From NCBI RefSeq assembly GCF_022129235.1, contig NZ_JADQAI010000001.1, positions 186,001-250,000 on the forward strand: a stretch of 64,000 nt of DNA, given 5' to 3'. The stretch is from Psychrobacter sp. Ps6 (GTDB lineage: Bacteria; Pseudomonadota; Gammaproteobacteria; Pseudomonadales; Moraxellaceae). Under the pieces are notes generated by a model that was not told the origin of the DNA, ran no database searches, and saw only the letters and a program-made list of their open reading frames with translations. Within the stretch, counting starts at the first letter, position 1. Every line of letters starts with the position of its first letter. Below are positions 28,790 to 37,685 of this stretch, piece by piece. Position numbers and translations under genes: made by a program.

Positions 28790-29827
28790 ATGCCAATGAA
28801 TTCTGAGTCTTTATCTAAGGATCCTTCTGCTATACAGCAGCGCCGGCAAGCAAATATCTTGCTGCTGCGGATGCAGTGGTTGGTCATTTTGCTGCTTATC
28901 GCGGCATTACTCTGGCTCTATATTAGTCAGCAGCGTTTTCAGCACAGTGTCAATGAGCGGTTGCAGAGCAATGAGCAGGTTGTCAGTCGCCTAAACGAGA
29001 TGGACGATCGTTTATTTGCCATGAGCCAGCAGACATTGCCAGAGCCTAGAGTCAAAGCCAGTAGCCAAGCGCAAAACCAGCTAGATTTACTACGTATTCA
29101 AATAAAAGCCGCTGATAGATTGCTAGCAGACAACAATGATAGTGCCGCGATCGAGTTGCTGCGAGGTTTGCATTGGCAATTGGCGCAAAGCAGCAATGAG
29201 ATTGCACCTGCATTGACCGTCGTAATCAAGCAAAGTTTGCTCAAAGACATCGAACGACTACAAGCGCAAAGCTCACAACCTAGCCCATGGCAAATACAAA
29301 ATCTTGCGATTCAAAACATTCAAGAGTTTTTGCATAGTCATGAGCGTCTCGGCAGCTACGAGGGTGCTGATATTCAGCGCCGAGAGCTGGTTGATGCAGC
29401 GACTGAGGGTGGTCAGAAGCGAGCAGTCGCGAACCCACCTGCTCAAACGTCAGCGCGTAACGACATGACATTGACGCGTAGACAATTGACGATTCACGAA
29501 GTCATCATGACATTGAATCTGGCAAGTCAAGCGAGCAATATGCGCGAGCAGGATCAACTCATCAATTATTTGACCCAAGCGCGCAAACAGCTAAAAGCCT
29601 TACTACCTAAATCATCGACTAGCAATGGCAAAAACTCCGCGCAAGTTGGCGCCATTGGAATAGCACCAGTAGACAAAAAATCAATTGGCGCAGAAAATAA
29701 TTTAGAAACCATGAACTCGCCTAGTGACATACCAGAAGTCATTGCTTGGCTTGACCAACTGATTGCCAACGCTCCTAAGCCAACACCGTTATTAACCACA
29801 CAGATTTTGGATAAGCCACAACCTTAA
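28790..29827 (+). CDS. hemX: HemX-like inner-membrane protein
   Basis: Similar to the HemX family (often annotated uroporphyrinogen-III C-methyltransferase, although it lacks the methyltransferase domain), encoded after hemC-hemD. One membrane helix lies at residues 28-46 (WLVILLLIAALLWLYI), with the N-terminus cytoplasmic; the remainder is helical, Gln-rich and likely coiled-coil (about residues 50-115), with a Ser/Asn-rich region near residue 285. No catalytic motif is seen. A hemY gene, which commonly follows hemX, is not present; a thioesterase gene follows instead. Confidence 0.8.
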   Translation: MPMNSESLSKDPSAIQQRRQANILLLRMQWLVILLLIAALLWLYISQQRFQHSVNERLQSNEQVVSRLNEMDDRLFAMSQQTLPEPRVKASSQAQNQLDLLRIQIKAADRLLADNNDSAAIELLRGLHWQLAQSSNEIAPALTVVIKQSLLKDIERLQAQSSQPSPWQIQNLAIQNIQEFLHSHERLGSYEGADIQRRELVDAATEGGQKRAVANPPAQTSARNDMTLTRRQLTIHEVIMTLNLASQASNMREQDQLINYLTQARKQLKALLPKSSTSNGKNSAQVGAIGIAPVDKKSIGAENNLETMNSPSDIPEVIAWLDQLIANAPKPTPLLTTQILDKPQP

Positions 29828-29880
29828 TCGATACGGTTCGAAACAGCTATATATAGACAACATGAGACACAAGGTAAGTT

Positions 29881-30369
29881 ATGACCAATATGAGTGAAAA
29901 ATCAGATTTTATGTCTGAGGTAGCAATCGATCGACCTGAAGTGCTGGCGCATTATCCGGTGATTCATTATCAGCCGATTCATTGGGGCGAGATGGATGCC
30001 TTTAATCATTTAAATAACGTGGTATATTATCGTTATTCTGAGTCAGCGCGCATTGGTTATTTGCACGCGTTAGATATGTTCGATGGCAGTATGGTCACCG
30101 TCTTGGCACAGTCGAGCTGCCAGTATTTGCATCCAGTGACCTATCCTGATACTTTGTTATTGGGCGTTCGCTGCCAGCGTCTGGGCAATACCAGTATTGC
30201 GATGGAATATAGCTACTATAGTACAGCACAAAACAAAATCGTTGCGACTGCTGATGCCGTTGTAGTACGTCTCGATAGTGATGGGAAAGGTAAGTTACCA
30301 TGGACGACAGAAGAACGCGCGCGCTTACTAGCATTAGAGGCAAAATTTGGTCATACCCCTGAATTTTAG
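29881..30369 (+). CDS. Acyl-CoA thioesterase, 4HBT hotdog family
   Basis: Hotdog-fold thioesterase of 162 residues. The diagnostic segment is HWGEMDAFNHLNNVVYYRYSESARIGYL, where the Asp of MDAFNH is the catalytic acid of YbgC/FadM-type enzymes; the later DAVVVRLD is the usual last strand. It probably hydrolyses acyl-CoA; chain-length preference cannot be told. It may be cotranscribed with hemCDX (54-base gap) and ends at the terminator at 30401. Confidence 0.85.
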   Translation: MTNMSEKSDFMSEVAIDRPEVLAHYPVIHYQPIHWGEMDAFNHLNNVVYYRYSESARIGYLHALDMFDGSMVTVLAQSSCQYLHPVTYPDTLLLGVRCQRLGNTSIAMEYSYYSTAQNKIVATADAVVVRLDSDGKGKLPWTTEERARLLALEAKFGHTPEF

Positions 30370-30400
30370 ATAAAGCTTTACCTAATCAATAGTTAAAAAT

Positions 30401-30439
30401 AAAAAGGCACGCTAATGTTATATTAGCATGCCTTTTTTT
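30401..30439. terminator. Bidirectional terminator between thioesterase gene and ribB
   Basis: AAAAAGGCA(C)GCTAAT, then GTTAT, then ATTAGC(A)TGCCTTTTTTT forms a long stem with A-run and T-run flanks. Confidence 0.88.
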
Positions 30440-30473
30440 ATGACTGTGTCTTAGTCAATCTTTTAAACAGGTT

Positions 30474-31586
30474 TTAGTTGTCTTGCGGGGCGTGCACAAA
30501 ATCTACAACATTTAGGTCGAAACCTGATAACGCATAAAACTTCATGGGTGATGACAATAGACGCATATCACGAACGCCTAAATGACGTAATATCTGTGCG
30601 CCGACTCCAATACTGCGATAAGGCTGCTGGGTGATGGTCGATTGCGATTCATTATTCGCGGCTTGCTCTAATGCATCCCCTAAATCGACGGGTTGATGAT
30701 TACCAACCCAGACCAAGACACCGCGCTCTGAGGCACTGATCTCTTCTAATGCTGACTGTACGCTCCAGCCGCTACGACCTGTCATGTCATTTTTGGCAGC
30801 AAATAAATCACGTAATGGGTGGAAACCATGAACACGTACGGTACTGACACCTTCGCTCACATCACCTTTGACCAATGCTAAATGAGTTTCTTCAGCACCA
30901 AACTCACGGAAGCGATGCAAAGTAAAGGTGCCGTGCTCAGTTTCGAAAGGACGGGTTTCAACTTCTTCTACGGTTTGCTCATTGGCAATACGGTAGTTGA
31001 TGAGGTCAGCAATCGTGCCCATTTTGATGTTATGTTCTTTGGCAAATATCTCGAGGTCATCACGGCGCGCCATGGTGCCATCAGCGTTGATAATCTCTAC
31101 AATCACTGCGGCAGGCTCTAAACCCGCCAGTCTAGATAAATCGCAACCCGCTTCTGTATGACCTGCACGGTGAAGAACGCCGCCGTTTTGTGCCATGATA
31201 GGGAAAATATGCCCAGGCTGCACGATGTCTTCTGGCTTCGCTGCCGATGAAACCGCTGCCTGAATAGTACGAGCGCGATCAGCAGCAGAGATACCAGTGG
31301 TAACGCCTTCAGCGGCCTCAATCGACACCGTAAAGTTGGTGCTAAATTTTGCCTCATTGCGATCCGACATCAGCGGTAGCGCTAATTGCTGGCAACGCGC
31401 TTGTGATAGCGTCAAGCACACCAAGCCGCGCGCGTGGGTGATCATAAAGTTAATGTCTTCAGGACGAACATGCGTCGCTGCCATGATGATATCGCCTTCG
31501 TTTTCGCGGTCTTCATCATCCATCAAGATGACCATTTTTCCGGCACGAATGTCTTCGATAATCTCAGGAATCGTATTTAAACTCAT
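30474..31586 (-). CDS. ribB: 3,4-dihydroxy-2-butanone-4-phosphate synthase with degenerate GTP cyclohydrolase II domain
   Basis: Makes the four-carbon unit of riboflavin from ribulose 5-phosphate. The N-terminal DHBP synthase domain (about residues 1-200) is intact: DDEDRENEGDII, TGISAADRARTI and HRAGHTEAGCDLSRLAG. The C-terminal half is RibA-like in length and outline, but the zinc-binding Cys cluster is missing: the position of the usual VRVHSECLTGD reads VRVHGFHPLRD, and no CDC follows. GTP cyclohydrolase activity is therefore unlikely. Pseudomonads carry similarly altered RibB proteins. I chose the ATG at 31586. No FMN riboswitch is recognisable upstream. Confidence 0.92.
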   Translation of the reverse strand: MSLNTIPEIIEDIRAGKMVILMDDEDRENEGDIIMAATHVRPEDINFMITHARGLVCLTLSQARCQQLALPLMSDRNEAKFSTNFTVSIEAAEGVTTGISAADRARTIQAAVSSAAKPEDIVQPGHIFPIMAQNGGVLHRAGHTEAGCDLSRLAGLEPAAVIVEIINADGTMARRDDLEIFAKEHNIKMGTIADLINYRIANEQTVEEVETRPFETEHGTFTLHRFREFGAEETHLALVKGDVSEGVSTVRVHGFHPLRDLFAAKNDMTGRSGWSVQSALEEISASERGVLVWVGNHQPVDLGDALEQAANNESQSTITQQPYRSIGVGAQILRHLGVRDMRLLSSPMKFYALSGFDLNVVDFVHAPQDN

Positions 31587-31913
31587 AGTAAGTCTCAATA
31601 TTTTATTATTAATAAATATGTGTGATTTGGAATATAAAGTGTTGTCTGCCTATTGTAGCAGTAGTTGGTATCACGCGCTGTTGCTGTTGAGCAAATCACA
31701 TGACCATCACAGTAATCAAATATAGAAGTAGTTCATGACTTTTATATATCATTCTAAATACATTTTAACGGTTTTTACCCCAGCGTGCTGACACAAAGCT
31801 GAACTATCACGCTTAGTCTTTTAAAAATAGGGTTAAATATTATTAATGGCTCATACGTGTCATTTCTAAATATTTTTTGCAAAGTTGGGTGTTATCTTTG
31901 GTCATTACTGGTT
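31587..31913. other. Spacer between rarA and ribB
   Basis: About 327 A/T-rich bases upstream of ribB and downstream of rarA. A 6-bp inverted repeat AGCGTG/CACGCT spans 31782-31813. No RFN (FMN riboswitch) sequence blocks, terminator with a convincing T-run, or small gene were found. Confidence 0.6.
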
Positions 31914-33203
31914 TTAGTCATTACTGGCGGTTTGGTTTTTTAACCACTCCATAAACTGTTTGCTGTGCTGCTCGCGTTGATTATCTGCAAACTCGTAAAA
32001 ACTCGTACCTGCTAAATTATCTGGTAAGTAGCTCTGAGGGTAGTAATGGTTAGGATAATCGTGCGGATAAGCATACCCTTGACCGTAGCCTTGATTGCGC
32101 ATCAGTTTGGTCACGCCATTGCGCAGATGTAGTGGCACAGGGGAGGCGTCTTTTTCTGCCAACGCCATCGCTGCGTTGATCGCTTTATACGTGCTGTTAC
32201 TTTTGGCACTGGTGGCAAGATAGACCACGACTTGCCCTAGGATAATACGTGCTTCTGGCATACCGATAGATTGCACACTGCGCAAGGCTGCATCAGCAAG
32301 GAGTAGGGCGTTTGGATTGGCATTGCCGATATCTTCACTGGCCGAAATCACCAATCTGCGAGCAATAAAATCGGCAGGCTCACCGCCAACGAGCATCCGC
32401 GCCATCCAATAAAGCGCTGCGTCAGGATCTGAGCCACGTACTGATTTGATCATGGCTGAGATGATATCGTAATGCTGCTCGCCATCTTTGTCATAACGTA
32501 CCAATGCGGTCTGCGCTACTCGGCTGACCAATTCGTCATCGATGATTATTGGTGACTGTTTGGCATCAGCCGTTTGAATCGCCAGCTCTAATAAATTTAG
32601 CGCTTTTCTCGCATCACCGTGAGCCAGTTGGCTGATAGTATCTTGTGCTTGCAAGTCGATGGTGAGTTTTTTGAGTACATGGTCTTCCGAGAGCGCCCGC
32701 CGTAATACCGCGCTGATTTGCTCAGGCGTTAACGGCTCTAAACGATACACTTGGCAACGTGACAAGAGCGCGTTATTGACACTGAATGAGGGATTTTCTG
32801 TGGTGGCGCCAATCAGCGTAATATCACCAGATTCTACCGCGCCCAATAATGCATCCTGCTGCGCTTTATTAAAACGATGAATCTCATCGATAAACACCAC
32901 AGGTGACTCAAATGCCAGTGAGTCTTTACTATCCAAGACTTCGCGCAACTGCTTGACCCCAGTATTCAATGCTGAGAGTGCGTGAAAAGGTCTATTAACC
33001 GCATCAGCCAATAACATCGCAATTGTCGTCTTACCGATACCTGCTTCGCCATGCAAAATAATAGACGGCAGATGCCCTTGCTCGACCAAACGCCGTAAAG
33101 GTGCGCCAGTGGCCAAAAGATGCTCTTGACCGATAATAGTAGCGAGAGAAGCAGGGCGCATACGCTGGGCAAGAGGGGTGTCGGCATGAAAGTTAGGCGG
33201 CAT
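31914..33203 (-). CDS. rarA: Replication-associated recombination protein A (MgsA/RarA AAA+ ATPase)
   Basis: Clamp-loader-like ATPase acting at stalled replication forks. Walker A is HGEAGIGKTT, Walker B is VVFIDEIHRFNKAQQDALL, sensor region IGATTENPSF, and further on LVGGEPADFIARRLVISASEDIGNANP in pieces and HLRNG near the end are RarA hallmarks. I chose the ATG at 33203 (MPPNFHADTPLAQRMRP), which matches the usual start of the family; an ATG at 33257 would add 18 residues. Neither has a strong ribosome site. Confidence 0.94.
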   Translation of the reverse strand: MPPNFHADTPLAQRMRPASLATIIGQEHLLATGAPLRRLVEQGHLPSIILHGEAGIGKTTIAMLLADAVNRPFHALSALNTGVKQLREVLDSKDSLAFESPVVFIDEIHRFNKAQQDALLGAVESGDITLIGATTENPSFSVNNALLSRCQVYRLEPLTPEQISAVLRRALSEDHVLKKLTIDLQAQDTISQLAHGDARKALNLLELAIQTADAKQSPIIIDDELVSRVAQTALVRYDKDGEQHYDIISAMIKSVRGSDPDAALYWMARMLVGGEPADFIARRLVISASEDIGNANPNALLLADAALRSVQSIGMPEARIILGQVVVYLATSAKSNSTYKAINAAMALAEKDASPVPLHLRNGVTKLMRNQGYGQGYAYPHDYPNHYYPQSYLPDNLAGTSFYEFADNQREQHSKQFMEWLKNQTASND

Positions 33204-33257
33204 AAGTTTCTCTATTGAAAAATTAAAAAACGGTCCATTGGCTACAAGGGCGGACAT

Positions 33258-33626
33258 TGAGAGATTTTATAGTCAAATCTAAATAACGACATACTAGTCT
33301 ACAGTTATCATTTCTATTGAAGTGAAAAGCGTTTGTTTGCTTGGCATGATTCTCGCAGCAACTTCGCCATGATAATTTCGCCATGACAATGAGTATTAGA
33401 CATCAGTAGTCAAAGTAGGCTAATTTATAAATAGGGTACTTGCTATAAATGACACACGCTAGGCTAACGCAAAAATATGTTAATGAAAGCTAACGAAGCG
33501 TATAGCTTATGTCCTCAGCACTTTAGTTTTAATGATTCATCCATATTAACGGTTCAATGATAATGATCAGAATGGTCGATCACATAACATTTATTATCAC
33601 TGGCCTAGCAAATATAAGGTATTACA
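33258..33626. other. Divergent spacer with a 14-base tandem repeat
   Basis: The spacer between rarA and the HELTH protein gene is A/T-rich. It holds two adjacent copies of TTCGCCATGAYAAT (33363-33376 and 33377-33390, one mismatch) and a GCTAACG direct repeat near 33453-33500. No small gene or RNA family was recognised. Confidence 0.6.
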
Positions 33627-34166
33627 TTGACAATGTCTGGACAATCTCTCAAGCGTTTGTTGAATCGATATTCACGCAGCAGCGCAAAAAAACAGCAGTC
33701 GCGTTATCTGACAGTTGGTGAGATCGCGTTGGCGCGCTTGGTATTCGGTGACAGTCTCAAATTAGATGAAGTACGACTAAAAACTACCTGGTGGGTTCTC
33801 AAAAACTATGCAGTAAGTCCAAATGGTAATATTTACTTTAATCCAGCCGATTGGATCGATGATTTTAGTGCGGCTTCGCTGGGCAAGCAGAGCTGGCTCA
33901 TTCACGAGCTCACTCACGTGTGGCAGCTACAGCAAGGATTGAAAGTCGTACGCGGTGCCCTTATCGATCGGCGATATGACTATGTACTAGAGACAGGCAA
34001 GTCATTTTTTGAATATGGTATCGAGCAGCAGGCGCGCATGGTTCAAGATTATTTTGTTCGTCATCAGCGTGGACAAGATTGCCAAGATTTAGAGGCCTGT
34101 ATACCATTTTTGACTATAAATACCCTTACTGACATAAAAAATACTAACCACGCTTCTAGCGCTTAG
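33627..34166 (+). CDS. Putative zincin-like protein with HELTH motif (vgr-related family)
   Basis: I recognise no characterised homologue, but the layout resembles small proteins annotated as 'vgr-related' or Rhs-associated: LTVGEIALARLVFGDSLKLDEVRL near residues 28-51, GNIYFNP, then LIHELTHVWQLQQG and finally GIEQQARMVQDYF. HELTH (93-97) fits the HExxH zinc-protease motif, and the Glu of GIEQQA could be a third ligand. There is no signal peptide. The TTG start at 33627 has AAGG at good spacing; the ATG at 33633 is only two codons later. A protease or peptidoglycan-linked role is inference only; no secretion-system gene lies nearby. Confidence 0.7.
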   Translation: MTMSGQSLKRLLNRYSRSSAKKQQSRYLTVGEIALARLVFGDSLKLDEVRLKTTWWVLKNYAVSPNGNIYFNPADWIDDFSAASLGKQSWLIHELTHVWQLQQGLKVVRGALIDRRYDYVLETGKSFFEYGIEQQARMVQDYFVRHQRGQDCQDLEACIPFLTINTLTDIKNTNHASSA

Positions 34167-34317
34167 TTTTGCTCTGATATAGGGTGAGCTACCAATCGAT
34201 ATTATGCTTCTATCATGACTGATAGGTTAGCAAGGTCTCTGACGGTAATCAAATAGCGCCGGCCCGACACTATTTTAGCTTTTTATATTTTTGCTTTATT
34301 AAAGGATACGTACTCTC

Positions 34318-35244
34318 ATGCTTCGACTTTTGCCAGTAAAGCCTAATATTGATACTTCTGCTAGCTCAGATCTGGCTGCAGTAGCGCTAACGGGCGTACT
34401 ATTTCTAACCGGCTGTCAGCAGCAAGCTGACGCACCGCCTGTACCAGATGAGACCCAGACAACTGAAAAAACAAGCGAAGAAGACAGTCAACCAATGCAG
34501 CAAAGTGATTCTGCTGCGGCACGTATAGAGCAGTTTCAACCTATTTATGTTGCGCAAGCACAAGGACTACAGCGTCGATTACAAGCGGAGTATGAGTCAC
34601 TGCAAGCGGCAGATGCTTCAGATAGCGAAGAGTCGCTATTACTCAACATGCCTACGAACGATGCCAATAAAAGTACTAATAGCAATAGTGATATCGCAAA
34701 TGATACCGCGCCTACAGGTAGGGCCAATCCCGAACCATTACCAGCTGATAGTCCAGTAGAAGCTAATGCTACCAGTGAGGAAGGTTCGAATGCAGAGATG
34801 AATACAAGTACCGAAGTTGGTGAGCGTGATTTGACTGTGCTAAAGCGTATCAGCCTTGAGCCGCGTAAGCCTGTAATACTGACCGAAGAGCAGATCATCG
34901 AGCGATATCAGCAAACGATGGCAGCGTTATATCAGCCTGTGACTACGCCACTCAGCGCAGAGGATTCTGATACGCTGATCAATATAGCGACCTTAGTACC
35001 TCAGCTGTTTGAACATGCAGAGATTGCAGGAAGGGTCAGTGCAAAAAGCCCCGCGCTGGCTCGGTTGATTATTCAGCACCAAGTATGGGAGCAAATAGAA
35101 GCGCAGCAAGTAGTTGATATGCAGCAAATGAAGCAACAACAGCAGCAAGAATTTGAAACGCTCATGACCAAATTCAACGATACTATTAAAGGATATGACG
35201 AGCAGATTGCTAAATATGAGCAGACTTTGAAAGAGTTTCAATAA
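34318..35244 (+). CDS. Putative lipoprotein with C-terminal coiled coil, function unknown
   Basis: I do not recognise the family. The N-terminus is long for a lipoprotein signal (MLRLLPVKPNIDTSASSDLAAVALTGVL in pieces, lipobox LTGC at residues 30-33). The mature protein is Gln/Glu/Ser/Asn-rich and largely disordered to about residue 165. A helical region follows, ending in a Gln-rich coiled coil (about residues 255-308) with EQIEAQQVVDMQQMKQQQQQ in pieces. A ribosome site AAGGA precedes the ATG. It is monocistronic, between the HELTH protein gene and the terminator shared with gltA. Confidence 0.7.
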   Translation: MLRLLPVKPNIDTSASSDLAAVALTGVLFLTGCQQQADAPPVPDETQTTEKTSEEDSQPMQQSDSAAARIEQFQPIYVAQAQGLQRRLQAEYESLQAADASDSEESLLLNMPTNDANKSTNSNSDIANDTAPTGRANPEPLPADSPVEANATSEEGSNAEMNTSTEVGERDLTVLKRISLEPRKPVILTEEQIIERYQQTMAALYQPVTTPLSAEDSDTLINIATLVPQLFEHAEIAGRVSAKSPALARLIIQHQVWEQIEAQQVVDMQQMKQQQQQEFETLMTKFNDTIKGYDEQIAKYEQTLKEFQ

Positions 35245-35323
35245 CGGTTTAAATGATACTCATAGTAATGAGTTTGCCAATAATTGGATGAAATGTATTC
35301 AATAGCATCTATCCCATAGCAAC

Positions 35324-35353
35324 AAAAAATCCCGCACGATGGCGGGATTTTTT
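35324..35353. terminator. Bidirectional terminator between lipoprotein gene and gltA
   Basis: AAAAAATCCCGC, ACGATG, GCGGGATTTTTT: a strong stem with A- and T-runs, placed 23 bases after the gltA stop on the opposite strand. Confidence 0.92.
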
Positions 35354-35375
35354 ATTATAAAGATACTATTTTTGC

Positions 35376-36656
35376 TTACTTACGGTCTTCAACTTTCACA
35401 AAGTCACGGCGCGTTTCACCAGTATATAACTGACGTGGGCGACCGATCTTGTATGGTGCGCTGTGCATCTCTAACAAATGGCTGATCCAACCTGAGGTAC
35501 GAGCCAATGCAAAGATTACCGTAAACATTGATGTTGGAATACCGATGGCTTTTAGGATAATACCAGAGTAGAAATCAACGTTCGGATATAGGTTACGCTC
35601 AATGAAGAACGGGTCTTCTAAAGCAATTTTTTCGAGTGCCATTGCCAATTCAAGCTTAGGATCGTTGATACCAAGTGCTTCTAATACCTCATCACAAGTC
35701 TCTTTCATGACTTTTGCACGTGGATCGAAGTTTTTGTAGACACGGTGACCAAAGCCCATTAGCTTCACTTCACGGCTTTTCACTTTTTCCATGAATTCAG
35801 GCACGTTTTCAACCGTACCGATTTCATCAAGCATCTCTAGTACAGCTTCGTTTGCGCCGCCATGTGATGGACCCCAAAGGGCTGCAATACCAGCAGCGAT
35901 ACAGGCATAAGGGTTTGCACCGGTAGAACCTGCTAGGCGTACTGTTGACGTAGAGGCGTTTTGCTCATGATCAGCATGCAAAGTAAAGATTTTGTCCATT
36001 GCACGAGTGATGACGTCGTTTGTCTTATAGTCTACATCAGCAGGAGTCGCAAACATCATGTACAAGAAGTTCTCAGCGTAGCTAAAATCGTTACGCGGAT
36101 ACATGAACGGTTCGCCTTGTGAGTATTTATAACTCATCGCCGCAAGCGTAGGCATCTTAGCAATCAAACGAATAGCTGTAATTTCACGATGCTCTTCGTT
36201 ACTGAGGTCTAGGTTGTCATGATAGAACGCTGATAGCGCACCAACGACACCAACCATAATAGCCATTGGATGCGCGTCACGGCGGAAACCTTCAAAGAAT
36301 TTACGCAATTGATCATGAACAGCCGTATGTTCACGAATTTTTTCAAAAAAATCGGCTTTTTGCTCAGCGTTAGGTAGGTCGCCATTCAACAACGCATACG
36401 CCACTTCTAGGTATTCAGCATGGTTTGCTAACTCGTCGATAGGATAACCGCGATGCAATAATTCGCCTTTACCACCATTGATATAAGTAATTTTTGATTC
36501 AACAGGAGCAGTTACTTTGAAACCAGGGTCATAAGACCAAAATCCTGATTCTTGCAAAGCAGCAACATCGATAACTGGGCGCCCTAGAGTACCTTCAATA
36601 ATAGGAAGTTCGTATTCTTCACCATTCACGGTTAGTTTGGCATTAGTATCAGCCAT
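35376..36656 (-). CDS. gltA: Citrate synthase (type II)
   Basis: Condenses oxaloacetate and acetyl-CoA, the entry to the TCA cycle. At 426 residues it is the large hexameric gram-negative type. Catalytic blocks are visible: [11 protein letters not shown] (His), [15 protein letters not shown] (His), [15 protein letters not shown] (His/Arg) and the late [18 protein letters not shown] (Asp region DFYSG). A ribosome site GGAGAG precedes the ATG. It is transcribed away from sdhCDAB; the long shared upstream region is described separately. Confidence 0.96.
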   Translation of the reverse strand: MADTNAKLTVNGEEYELPIIEGTLGRPVIDVAALQESGFWSYDPGFKVTAPVESKITYINGGKGELLHRGYPIDELANHAEYLEVAYALLNGDLPNAEQKADFFEKIREHTAVHDQLRKFFEGFRRDAHPMAIMVGVVGALSAFYHDNLDLSNEEHREITAIRLIAKMPTLAAMSYKYSQGEPFMYPRNDFSYAENFLYMMFATPADVDYKTNDVITRAMDKIFTLHADHEQNASTSTVRLAGSTGANPYACIAAGIAALWGPSHGGANEAVLEMLDEIGTVENVPEFMEKVKSREVKLMGFGHRVYKNFDPRAKVMKETCDEVLEALGINDPKLELAMALEKIALEDPFFIERNLYPNVDFYSGIILKAIGIPTSMFTVIFALARTSGWISHLLEMHSAPYKIGRPRQLYTGETRRDFVKVEDRK

Positions 36657-36910
36657 AAATTGCTCTCCATTGTTTTTGATTTGTTAGAATAAAATTACTG
36701 CAGACGTACACCTCACGTCATCATTGGTCAAACGGTAGAATGTGTTTAACTCGTTTAATACGCAAGGTATATTAGCAGCAATTACTTGTGATTTGAAAAA
36801 ACTTTTATTGACCATGGGTCCAATTGGCACGGCCTAGCGGTGGCTGTTCGCTGTAATTTTTGTATCAAAATATGTCTGATTGGTTATTTTGCGCCAAACT
36901 TTCTGTTTAT

Positions 36911-36950
36911 CAAAAATATTTACAACGTCAATATTGACGTTATATTTTTG
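36911..36950. repeat. 18-bp perfect palindrome with flanking inverted arms
   Basis: AACGTCAATATTGACGTT (36924-36941) is fully self-complementary. Outside it, CAAAAATAT (36911-36919) and ATATTTTTG (36942-36950) form a second inverted pair, offset by four bases on the left. It lies 268 bases upstream of gltA and about 745 bases upstream of sdhC. Confidence 0.85.
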
Positions 36951-37464
36951 GGTTTATCGCAAAAACACAGCAGAATTTTCGTAAAAAACGAGGCTAAAAA
37001 CAGACAGGGCATGAGCAGTAGACAGGTTAAGTGCCGATCATAATTGTCAGAGGTAAGCGTTTTCCACATTTAGTATTGCATATATCTATTCGTTTGTTAA
37101 TTAAGTGTGTGCCTTCATTACTTCAGGGATAAATTTGTAATTATTGCCCAGTCATTTTATAATTGTAGGAATTAACTGGCACTAGCTTTGTGCGAATTGA
37201 TAAGTGGTCATGATATAGTGTTGTCTAGAGCTTACTTTATACATGCTTATTTACGATTGTCTGGTGTTTTGATAAACCAAACCGAATTCTGTGGTTTAAA
37301 TGTTCTTGTTAACCGCTCTATTTTTAGATGCTCAGCACCAGTATTTAGTGCTCAGCACAAGGCTTATTTTGATAGAGAAGACATATTAACGTTGTCTGGC
37401 TATTCATACGACCAATAAAAATAGACTGGTTAGTCGATCTTACTCATGTTTATTTTCTTTGTTG

Positions 37465-37470
37465 TATAAT
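37465..37470 (+). promoter_or_regulatory. Putative -10 element for the sdh operon
   Basis: A consensus TATAAT about 220 bases upstream of sdhC. No good -35 hexamer lies at the usual spacing, so an activator might be needed; the direct repeat at 37329-37358 is about 110 bases further upstream. Confidence 0.4.
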
Positions 37471-37685
37471 AGATAGGTTGTTTTGTAGGCCTGTCAGCTC
37501 GACAAGCGACACTAAACAGCTTATCAATACCTTATATACATGATTCTTTCTTCATATTTAGCACAAACTAAAAGAAGTCAGCTAGCTCTTCCTTACTTTA
37601 TTCGTCTCGTGTGTTGCTCGATGCTCAACTGACACCATTTTTGTCAAGCGTTGATAGCAGATACAGGAGTATAACCGCAAAAAGG

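Larger units (their letters stand above)
36657..37685. other. Divergent gltA-sdhC regulatory region
   Basis: About 1030 bases without a convincing gene. It holds an 18-bp palindrome with outer arms (36911-36950), a 10-base direct repeat TGCTCAGCAC at 37329-37338 and 37349-37358 in a 20-base period, and a TATAAT at 37465-37470. Open frames at 36840-37043 and 37188-37418 have composition like non-coding DNA and I do not call them. Confidence 0.65.

Noticed and set aside
31587-31913. Possible FMN riboswitch upstream of ribB
   Set aside because: None of the conserved RFN sequence blocks is present on the minus strand.
36840-37043. 67-codon open frame upstream of sdhC
   Set aside because: It runs through the 18-bp palindrome, has composition like spacer DNA and no ribosome site.
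37188-37418. 76-codon open frame upstream of sdhC
   Set aside because: No family resemblance, no convincing start and it contains the direct repeat; likely chance in A/T-rich DNA.
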